Shown here in pieces: positions 46,501 through 58,500 of a DNA stretch of 60,000 bases. Under the pieces are notes generated by a model. That model had not been told where the DNA came from and searched no databases. It saw only the letters and a program-made list of their open reading frames with translations. Source of the stretch: Branchiostoma floridae (taxonomy: Eukaryota > Chordata > Leptocardii > Amphioxiformes > Branchiostomatidae); contig NC_049990.1 in assembly GCF_000003815.2 (NCBI RefSeq), positions 15,051,875-15,111,874 on the forward strand, written 5' to 3'. Position numbers and translations under genes: made by a program. How positions within the stretch are numbered: position 1 is the stretch's first letter; each line of letters begins with the position of its first letter.

Positions 46501-49500
46501 GGACACTTGCGAGGTCATCAAGGTCACGATTGAGGTGGCGCCAGAGGAAGTCGTTGATGTCCACCGGCACCGGTCGAACAAAGTTGGTAAAAGGCTGTAT
46601 ATTGGAAGGAAGAGCCTTTGTCACACTCGTAGAAGTTACTGCATCATGAAATATATTACTTTCAAAAGCATACATCACTAGTAACATGACTCCTTAGTAG
46701 GCAACATGACTCAACACCACGGGTAACATTGTCGCTGAAGAATGGTGGTTTTACTTGTAGAAATATTCCTCGGATAGGGCCACACCTCGATCACGTTAAA
46801 GAGTAGGGGTCCTTCCCGATGCGAGTGGTTTAAAACTTACAGGCCTTTGGTCTTACATGAGGCAATTCCGGTCGTATTCAGGTCACCCGTGTCAGCACCG
46901 AATGACGTCCTTCGAGACACTAATTGTAAGCTCCTCGCAATTGAACCCCTGACTGGATAGAGAGAGTAGGAGAGAGTCGTCATCACTTTAGCTCTTACTT
47001 TGAATATCATCGTAGAGAACCTCACCTGTGGGTTTCCATTTGCACCGTTTAACATTGCTGCATGCAGGACAAGGCGCGTCATGACGGTTGCGAATTGAGA
47101 AAGCTGCCTCTCCGGGGCAGGATCGTGTCTATCCTGAGCGTCACCAATAATGTGCCCAGTAGATGTAGCATCATCCCTGTTGAAAATATTATCAGTGTAT
47201 TTTTTGGATGGCATATATATATAGATACTGAATTGGGTATTTGTACCGCGCCACACATAACGTTATATCAATACGATCTTTAAATTACTCATACATTAGA
47301 GAATTTGTTTCACAACCATAGAAAGAAAGAAAAAAACATCGATATGTAAGGAACTTTCACTCACTCAAACAAGAACACACGATTGGAGAAGGGTAATTAA
47401 GAAACGGGCAAATAAGCATAGGTCATACGTACTGTCTTCCAGGACGATTTCCAGTCAGAAGTTTGTGGCCAGTGCCTCCAATGTCTGCCCCACAATGACA
47501 TTTCCCCGTATAATAAGGTCTCGTACACTAAATGAAATACCAAAGACAACGAATCAGGCAATCATGATAAAAGAAATGTGTATGTTAGCAATTGAGGAAA
47601 ATGTTGAGCAAAACTCCAAAGTAAGACACATTAAAGGACACGACTAATACATTCAGGACGTTATAATTAATGAGTGTACGCACATCTCCGATGACGTAAT
47701 GATGGCCATTAGGGCACTCTAAAAAGGAGAGAAACAATTCATTAGTCAATACTTTTAAAGTGCCTTTGACACCAAAATACAACGAACATTTCCTGATAAC
47801 ATTCAGCCCTAAGAGCATTATGTTTTTTTGTACAACAAAACGTTCATTGAATGATACTTGTAATGGTATGATGGTTTCTTGTAATCAGGAACTGTTGTAA
47901 GCACGTATCATTGTTGACATGAACAATTAAAACACCGACATGAACAATTAAAACACCTAATGCAGTAATTTATCCAATGTTCTAAACTTTTATTTACATG
48001 GATTATTTTTTGTGTAGTGGAGCATGCATGTTTTTAAATCTTATTTCAATCTCTTATTTGGAGTGGCAAAATCATAAGCCGGTCTGAAGAGGCTTAAGTC
48101 AAAATTGACTTAAACATTCTTTTCATACTAACAGTTCTTGCGATAGTGACGTCTTATACTTACGATACCAGGCAACGTCTTGGCTTGCAAAAGCCTTCTT
48201 TACTTCTGGTAAGGGGTCTTCTGGCATTGTCGGTAGGTAGTGTGCCTGTCCACAACAAGGAGGATAGAATTACAAATGCCGCATAGATATTTTAACGACT
48301 ATTAGAAAGGTGTGAAAAATTCAATTTTTATACTTTACGGCCCCTTGGTATCACACTCTACAGTATCAGACATAAACTTACCAATATGTTGATGCATAGA
48401 TTAAGACTAATACAAGACTCCAAGATAGCTTGTGTGAAGGTATATAGAACAAAACAACACAAATTACGGCATACCATCATGTTATGGGGCGCAACAACCA
48501 GGGCTTTCAGCGGTTCTAACAGAGGGTTCGATGGAGTTGTAGCCAGTACAACGCCGAAGTGGATGATCAGTGCCGAGACACTTCGCTGTCGAGGGGGTTG
48601 ATTTGGTTCGAGTGAAAGCCTCGTACAATGTCCACCGTTCTTGTTCTTGATTAACTGTTCAGCAAGTTCCTTCAGAGTATGATATGTAGAATTAATACAG
48701 TTCAACACACGAAAATTGTATTTAAAAAAGGTGTTGAATACAGACTATCATAGACTAAGAATTGTGACATAGCTTGATATGGTAGACAAAACGAAAGAAA
48801 GAGATTTACTCATAAAATGCACATCCGTTAACCCACGCACTATCCATAGCATGAAAAGTCACCTTGTTTCTGATGACTGCTGTAGAGCGTGAAAACTGGA
48901 CCAACATCTGTTGCATCTGGATTGGAAATTGTAGAATAAATCAACTTATTAATTATGATACACGATACAAAAAAGATGTCATGATACAACAAAGTACAAA
49001 ATGTCTGAAGGTGATAAAATAGTATATAGCTGTACCTGACATATGACGTTTGCATTCTGTTCTGTCGAGACTACTGCCAATGTAACTTCCGTGAAAATGG
49101 CGAGAAGCGTCAGCACTTCTTTGTCGCGTTGTGGAACGTCAGGTTTCTGCGGAAGGCAGGTGCACAGGATTCAATGACAGGTACACAAGATTCGATTCGT
49201 CAGTCACATTACTAACATTCTCCCTGCTTCCTACAGCAATGACATGACCGCCCTGTTCGAGCAACACAAACATTGAGAATGATAGGGCATACCTGAAGAG
49301 CGTGGACTAGCTGATTGCTGTCATTTGTGAGGATGGCTTTTGCTGTTGCCTCTCTTATTCGTTGATATGCTTCTCCATAGACAACAAAGCGGTCCGGCAC
49401 AACTTCTTCCTGCATGAACGTAACATTAGCGTTTAATCTAATTTATATTTGTTTATTTATTTTATTAGGCTTCTCAGAAAGAAATCTGAGAGGTGTCGGC

Positions 49501-52500
49501 AACAGGATTACTATATCCTTTACAGAGTACAGTTAAAAACAATTATAATACATGTATGAGAAATAAGCGCAAATAACTAATTTCTTGATGCATTCACATA
49601 AATGACAAAACATTCTAATCAATGATAAAAATATCAGTAATAGCAAAACACAAATAATGGAATCTATAAAACCAGACGGTGAGTGAATATCACAGAGAAG
49701 AAAGTAATTAAAGGTATTGAAAATGGTATCTTGAGCAACAAACCACAACCACGTACTACGGGTTCCTCTTAGATAGATAGCTATCATAACGTTTTCAGTC
49801 ACTTTAAAGATAACGAAAATATACACTTTGCTTAAAACTTTAACTTGTGTCTTACCTGATTGCCACGCAATTCAGCTGGCAGAAACCATTGTGATCCTTT
49901 GGACTGGCCTATAGACAGCAGTGTGTCTAGGCCGTGTCGTCTGTACAGATACTTCGGAATGAACACCTTTGGCCACCTTGTCACTGCTTCAGAAACGCTG
50001 AAGAGTGCTTGAACATTCTCAAACAACCTTCGAAGAGCTCGTTGGCTGTGGTCGTTGAAGACGCGTCCCGTTGGCTGATTTACTTCGATGTACATTAAGT
50101 CACATGCAACAGACAGGCCGAATCGGATGGAAGCTATCATATTTAACTGTAACATTAGAGGTATGCTTGGAAACCCTTTGCAAAGTCGTGCTGCTTTTTG
50201 CTGTTCCCTGGCAGCCAGTTCTACGAGATGAGCTAGTCGTCCTGGCGTACGGTCTACTTGACTGCTCAAGGCATTCTGTAAAAATACATTAACATATGAT
50301 GTGTTAATGAGATAGATACTAATATCTTTCAATACGTGCTCTGACCAGCTTTTAAATTCCATAAAAGATGAAATTAACTTATTGATGGATTATCTATGCT
50401 GCAGATAACAAATGTCTTCCTAGTGTACACAATAGCTAACTGTGGGCAAAATGACATCCCTGTGCAACACATTTGCTCTTTCGACTAGTACATTTGCCGG
50501 CAAACTGAAATGCAAAATTAATTAAGTTGTAATGGACTTGTTTGACACAAAACACGCCCAGTAATAAATTTATGACAAAGTACCTCCATGCACTGGACAA
50601 AAATGATGCAGACTTCTATAGCATCTTCAATGCTTCCAGCAAAGTCTCGGGCCCCTTCAAAGTATGACTCCAAATGTGCACACACGTCAGCAAACCTGGA
50701 CAATAAATGGTTCTTAATTAAGTCATGCAACAACATAATTTAGAAGTGTTGAATTATTCTCAGTTATGTCTTCATAAACTGGCTCTAGTAACAAACAGTT
50801 TGATACAGATGACACAAATTTGTCGTACTTGAAGCGTAGCAGCAGCTGCAGCAGGAAAGACCGAATGATGGGCGTTCGATCGACACAGTCGTCTTCAAAC
50901 GGAGAGAAGCCCTTCGTTCTGGCCCGGTTTTTATCCACCTCCCTCACGATGTATCCAAGAAGCATGTCAATGACCTCCTGTTTCGGTGGTGTATCATCAG
51001 CAAAGCAGAACATCGACACGACATCCATGAAAAACGCATTGCTTCGACGTCTGAAGTCCTGGTGTTTCCGAAGTGCTTCCCTACAAATACAAAATAAAAT
51101 CAAAGACATTGCAATGTAAAAACATATATAAAACCCACACCATAAAACCAACAAAATGCTCTTATTTCTATAAGTGAAATTCTGGATGAAAGATGTTCAC
51201 CAATAATTCAACATTAGACGTGAAGTTCTACGTACTTGTGGTCTGTTTTACGATAGTAAACATACCTCGATTGCATAGACACGGTAAGTTGGAAGTCTCC
51301 CGGGACAGGCTGTCTGCATGTTGGGCACGTCCGTCTGTCAGGCCTTAACCAGTTTTTAAGGCAGCCCTGGTCACATACATGTTTGCACGGTAGTATGACA
51401 GGTTGGCTCAACTCGTCCAGACAAATACAGCATTCAGTTTTACCAGCACTTCGATGATATGAAAGACACATTATTTAACATTTGAACACAAAATATCGTG
51501 AGTACAATGTATAGATAAGATATTGGCACACGTAGATTTTACAAGAGAGATTGACACAAAGAATGCTCTAGACCTTGATAAAAGCTATCTCCGTCGTGAA
51601 AACTAGACCGAGTACAAAAATATAGAATATTAATTGGTAAGAATAACCTTTCTGCGTGCAAAGGCACTTCAACTTGTCAAAATGGGATTACCGTAAAACC
51701 ATACCTTAACATTTTTGTGCGACATTTGGCTCCCTGACTCGAACGAGACTGGATTACGTCACATTTTCACATATTGCACAGATAACCTAGATGGCTTTAC
51801 TACTTCGTTTTAGCTTGTTTTACCTTTGTTCTCTATTAGAATAGCAAAATTGTCTTCAAGTCTTTTGTATATCAATTCATGGTTAGGATATAAAACCAGA
51901 CCAGTGACAAAGGAAGTAAAATAAATACAAGTGGGTTTTAAAAAAACATTTAGCCCCGGAAAGTATTGAGGTCAGTGTTTTGAAACCCATCGGAAAAAAC
52001 AGAGAGTAATGCTAGTTAGACTTAATTGTCATATTCTCAAGAACGTCAAAATATACACAGGAAGAATCAACATGTGAACACTACTCACGCAAAATGTTTG
52101 GAAGCTGCTTGCTTGCTCTGCGTGACAAGGAATAGTTCCAGCTTCTTCATGGTTGTTTTAGTCTTGAAATCCGGTTGGTCGTCCAAGTACTAGAGGATTG
52201 CCAACAGAAGGTAAGATTTAGATTTCAGTAGTCTTTTGATTGTGGCCCTTAGCCCAACATACATTGTCGCGACTTTACCCCCACGGAGGTGGTTGAGCAT
52301 TGTGCCAATTGGACCAAAATTAGTCACGCCTTTTTCTACGACCTACCGATGCATTTTAGATGGTGACTTGATTAGATAGCAAGTTACGACCATAACTTTA
52401 CAAAAGCAATCACCCTCACTGCGCTATAGAAAAATTGAGACCAATAGTTATCGATATTTCATGTGTATGTGATATTACACCCACCTTCCAAAGCTTTTCA

Positions 52501-55500
52501 ACCTGTTGCATGGGTAGTGGTTGATCCGCTCCGCACAGGTGGTCAATGTACAGTTTTACAACACGTAGGCGTGCCAGTAAGCATCTGGTGAATAAAATTA
52601 TAATTGGGCATCATTGATTGGAAAATCCAGAAAATCATAAAATTCCACAGAGCACATAAAACAACTTTGCTTTTTTGTATCAAGTATATCTAAAGAATAT
52701 ATTTACAGAATCTGATGGTCTTTCAATATCTTCTCTGATCAAGGTAGTTTTTGTATACGTTGACCGGTAAAGCTTAAGACTTGTACTCACCGACACCCGT
52801 GAAGGGAATGTTGCAGCTGCCCATCCTGTTGTTGTTCAGAAGAGCTTACTTTGTAGGCCGCCAAAAGATCCTCCGCCAGCAAACCAACTGACTGTAACTT
52901 GGACATCCAAGGTTGTTTATCCTTGACCGTTGTCAACTGCCAGAGTTCTTCGGTCAGTTTCTCAAGGGCCAAGCGCAAAGCTGCAACATCGAGTTTCTGT
53001 AGAAGAAAAAAAACGATGCCTCAATTACCCTCTCCTATTCTTAGAACATTCATACAACGTTACTCCTACATAATAAATGTTGATCGCCAAGCATCGTTAA
53101 TGCAGAGTTTTTTTAATGATCCTCACTGACTTACCATATTTGAACGGTTACGCAGAGCGGTCTCTAGAGTTGGAAGCTGGTCTGGCCAAAATTCCACCAG
53201 CTGGGAGAAACGGGACAGACAGCCGCGGACTCCGTCGTCAACAGCCACATGCACGTCTGTGATGTGGGGTGCCTGTGGGATTTCCTGCCTCTGCCTCACC
53301 ATGAACACGGCATGTTCCACTGCTCTGCAGATAAGCTTCATATAAACGGAAACGTGTTGTCAGGTTGGTGACAATAGCCGTTACATGCTATTTTGCAACA
53401 TATTCCTGGTATTTCAAATTCACAAAATACGTGGATCATCATAGCTTTGGTGAAACTGTTAGCATCTAAGCCGTTAACCGGTGTGACCTTGTATTAACAG
53501 ACACAATGAATAACAAGGCCTGAAAAACTTTATACTGCAATACCAGAGGATGTACTTACCCTGACCTCCACGTCTGAGCCCGAAGTGATCTTGTGAGTCA
53601 TATAGACATAGTCATAGATGTATCTCACTATGACCTCGGCGGGATCTCTACACAACTTTGTCGTTTTGCTGAGCTGTTGGCCAATCTCAGTCTCGTCAAA
53701 TGTATTTCTAAGTATATCATTAAATGACTCCGATGTTCCTGCAGTATGAAATATCAAGACGCTCAAGATAAATAAGTTGTTGCAAACTTCATTTATTGGA
53801 TCAAATTTGGGCTGCTTTGTCATCAACATTATTCAAAAGACTCTGTTCGTCTAGTCTCAACGTTTTGTGTATGAAGTGCACTGGGCTATCAATTTCATAA
53901 GATCATATTGACGGTTTATAACGTACCTGGCATCGCTTTGGCATCTTGCCACAACTTGTCCACTAACTCCTTGATTAGCCAGGAAAACGGAAGCTGGCAC
54001 TGGAGTAGCTGACCATCGTACCCGGATGTCTGGACAGGCACCGTCTCACGGACAGTACGTTTCTTTGGAGAAAGACAGTCTTCGTAATGGAGATTAACTG
54101 CCTTATCGTTGGCCGCAATACCAAGCCAAAGCTGATGCAACCATTCTTCTTTTGTCTTTATCAGTAGATCCAGATTTGAGTTCCTGTCGAAGAACGCAAT
54201 GACCTCGGCCAGCATGGGGGATACAACTGACAACAGATAGACCCATGCCGCTTGTCTGCAACAAATAAGAATAAGGCATATATATTGATACAGAAAACGT
54301 CAGTACGTGACATGGAAATCCACCATATATATATATTACTTAACTCAACATAAACATTTTAGGAAAAGGCACAGCTGTTCTTTTAAAGTATCGTTTGTGA
54401 ACAATATCAGCGCACAAATAATAAAGAATGTAAGAGGGAATTACCTGAAAGTCCCTGCCTGGCGAATAGCTTTGGACGCCGCCGCCTCTTGTGAGAGCCA
54501 GTTCGACCCCATGTGCACCCGAGACTCTTCCTGCTCCTCCAACAGAAGTGCTACTCTGCCTCTCAGCACTTCAGCAAATGTCAGCCGAGCTGCCATTGAA
54601 ATGTTGAGATCAGTAAGAACAACATATTGAGAGCATGAGTCGTTTTCTTTTCACTTCAATTCATTACATTTCATATCTAATTATCCACGACATTAGACAT
54701 GGGTATATGTACGATGCATACCTTCATGTTGTTTTCCTTTGTTTGCAAGAAGCTTTAACAGAAGGTCGATTCTGTCGATGGTTCTTCTGTTCATCACGAA
54801 AAGGATCGTTTACACGCGCCGCTGCAGATTGTAGCGAAGAACGGAGGAGAGTTGATACGTCAAGATCTTCCTCAATCTTTGATTCTTCCGGTTCTATCCC
54901 GTCGTTCAGGTCGTTAGCGTTGACGGCTTGCGGTGTTGATATTCTCTGCTGGTCCTGTGGAGGGGCCAAACTTTCCGACGTCAGGTTCTGATGAGGATCT
55001 TTGTCGTCTTCGATATGGATGGAGTCAATTGATTCACAGATGTCAGTCAACCCGTCATCATCCCGGTCTGGTTGGGTTGCGACCCGGGGTTTGACAAGGC
55101 TACTGACTGACTTGCCAAGCATGGCGGCAACGTCTGGGGAATAGTCGTTTGGCGGATGAACATCATCGATGTGATAGCACAGCCACTGCCCACCACCAAG
55201 ACCCGAGAATCCTTTTCTTGTGTTCCTGGGGAGTTGAATCACAAAGACCACGCTGGACTTTAGGTTGCCGGTCTGGGCTCGTTCGGTCTGGACTGTGTAT
55301 GAGGCACAGGCAATCAGGTTGGAGTTGATGTCACCAGAGTCACACTGCACAACCAAAAGACCTTCCTCGGCCAGTGTTTGCTCCAGAAAATGCCTGAACA
55401 GTGAAAAGTGACATGTCAGGTTCGACAAATTACAAGAAAGGTAGCAAGTATCTTGTTGTGTTCGATTTATTCTATAGCACAACATTTGCAAGTTCATGCC

Positions 55501-58500
55501 CAAACTCATATGTGTGACAATGGACAGTATTGACATTATTGTTATTAAAGAGTGTACTCAAATATCAGTGTTGGATGCATTTAGGCGAGTTGGGATTGAT
55601 AAATGGCCTACATACGATAAGATTCGTAGATCATAGGATACTGGAGTTTTCTTTTACACAAGCGTTTCAGCAGGTGAGAAAAACTGATTGTAGTAAAAAA
55701 AAAACTCCAGTATCATAGTATAATATAGTGCATTGAACTTGCCTGATCAATTGTGAAAGCAACAAGACCACTTGTTAAATGCATGTTGTCCATTGAAAGC
55801 TAGCAATAGAAAAGAACTTACCTAATACGCCTGCTGAACTGTTGCTCCGTGTCAAATTGTTGTAACGAAAGAAGCTGCACAACAGCTTCTCGTAGGCCAA
55901 GCGTCTCTGCCAGATGTGGAAGGTCATGCCTTGATAGCAGACGGCCATGGGTTGTGACCTGCATTGAAAATATATCTATTTTTTATCATCTACCCATGTA
56001 GGCACACGAAGCAACGGTTACGACTAGACATGCATTGTAAAGGTAACGTCACTAGACTGTTATGACTGTCGGCCTAGTTGACTTTTACCCCTTTAAATTT
56101 GCATGAGAGTTCTAATATATGCCTTCGTCAAAAATGTATTGCAATAAAGATGATGCCGAATTCTTATATCATAACATTTGGGATATCCTGAAAGATACCT
56201 GTGCGGAAATTCCGCTCCTTCCTTCTGTCACGTGGAGTAGAAAGTCTGCAAGGCAGGAGTGATGTTGACCACGGAAGTATTTCTGTGCAATTGTACTTGC
56301 GTAGGAGGAAAGTGGGGAGCTTCCAAGGCGAACCACGGCGTTCGGAGTTGCGCACTGGAGAAGGGTCTCTTTCGCCCTTTCGAAGACCTTTGGATTTTTA
56401 CAAATAGACAATAATTATGACCACACTTGGATTCAACAATTTCTTACTTTTCACATAACGTTAGAACCAAAAATGTTTCAACGCATAATGAACATGGAAA
56501 TTAATGTTATTTGGGGGTTATCTATATATACGTATATAGCTCTTGTTAAAAGGGGACATTTTGATAGAGACTTGTTCTTAATTCTTTATTACCCACCAAG
56601 GCCACAGACACTGTTTTTTTGCAGATTTTAAAACAGTTTCTTACCTTTTCCTCCCAGTTGTCGTCATTGGTGTCGACGTCTTGAAACACTTGAAGAACAA
56701 CAGTGGCGGGAAGGTCCTCGTGGTACCCAATGAAGGCATCGGCAGGCTTTTCTCTACTTCTGAATAAAACACCGTGTAAAATGTGAGAGAATGTATATGT
56801 TGACAGAAAGAAATGGTTTACTGACTGAAAAATTTTGAAGCTCAAATGGCTGAACTGTCGTGGACTGATGTGCAGATTAAAAAAACACACCTGTTCATGG
56901 ATGTGTTTCTGGCAACGTCCACATTGACAAACGCCTTGGCCCACTCATCCACCCTCTTGGCAATACCATTCTGTGCAGGAGTCAGTATCGTTGACACAGA
57001 AAGGAAGTGTTTTTCCAGTCGATTGATGAGAGGGATCGGGAACTTGTCATAGACAATGTCCTTTTCGGCAACGACAACCAACCTATAGTGAGAATGATTA
57101 ATAACGTGAGTGCAACGGTCTGATTCGACCAGCGTGTGTCGAATAAGCATTTAGTGGATTAAACAACTACCTTCATCCTTAAATATGTGCATTTCAATCG
57201 ACAATGATAGACCGTCAAAAATGTACAAACATACAAACCTGAAGTCCTTATGCACACGACACTTGACCCTGTGAGTACCGAGGCCCAAGTCGACATACTT
57301 CTGTCCGCCCATTTCCACATAGTACTACAAAAGACAAGGCCGGAATTGTTGTATAGACATTATATAATAAATATACACATTTCATTGTATATCTATAAAA
57401 TACATCGTAACACTATAATTGGATACCATTTGCGCATCTTGGTATACTGACATGTAGTACGATTCAATGTTAATAGAGGCAGTAGCAACTGGTGACTAGT
57501 AGTGAATGAAAATGAAATTTGCACTTAACGCTAGGATCGATACACATCACCGCAAATAATCATATAATGGTCATCATATTTGGTCACAAACATAATTACG
57601 TCCCGAGAAATGTTTGAACATTAGTGCAAAACTTATAATCAATTACCTGATTCAGTGCATCGTACAGACTTTCGTATAGGTTCTCCAGGTTGAGTAGGAC
57701 AACGGTTCGCCCTGTTTCCATGCAGACTTTGATACGATTGATGTCACGACAAACCTGTGGGCAGTATTAGTGGTGAAATGTAAAATGGACATAAATAGAA
57801 AAAATTTGAAATCTACTAAAGCCGTAATGTCTGCTTGAATAGAGTGCCATGGAACATATAAAGGACTGTACAACCAAAGGTTGCAAATTTGCATAACACT
57901 AAACGGAATGACGTTGTTTTTTTTACCTGTGTATATTCCTGGTCTTGAGGAAAACTACTGCCGAAGAGGATGACTGTGCTCCTGGGATCGAGCATTTTTT
58001 GTTGCAAAATGCTCAGAGCAGCATAGTTCTTTGTCAGAATCAGTAGATATCGCCCTTCGCTGTAGCACAACATAAAACGTTACGTTACCGAATGTAGGTG
58101 TAGACATGGTTTACACAAATAGCGGCACTCTAGATCTCACACAATTAATAATATTTTTCAAAGCAAGTCAAGCATCCGTTTCGTATTTGATAGATTGATT
58201 GTACGTTTACAGTAAGGAATATCCAAACTTACATACTTGGGTCTTATGAATTGCAAGATTATGTGCTCAATCAACTCAGAATTTTGTTGTCCAAGCTGGA
58301 CGTTTTGCACCCTTATGATTTACATAACTTAAATTACTTTATCCGTTTCCTACCAGAAACACATAGGGATGGGGAGTGTGCACTCTTTGAAAATATGAAC
58401 CTTAATCGATGTTATAATTGCATACATCTATCTGTCCGTTTATACGTCGATGAAGATTAGACATCCGGGTAATAAGATATGCCAAAAATCAGCTACTCAC

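Noticed and set aside
58251-58460. Plus-strand 69-residue frame (HPYDLHNLNYFIRFLPETHR) as a gene or retroelement piece
   Set aside because: Could be a LINE fragment, but it has no diagnostic Cys/His or RT motif; not enough to call.
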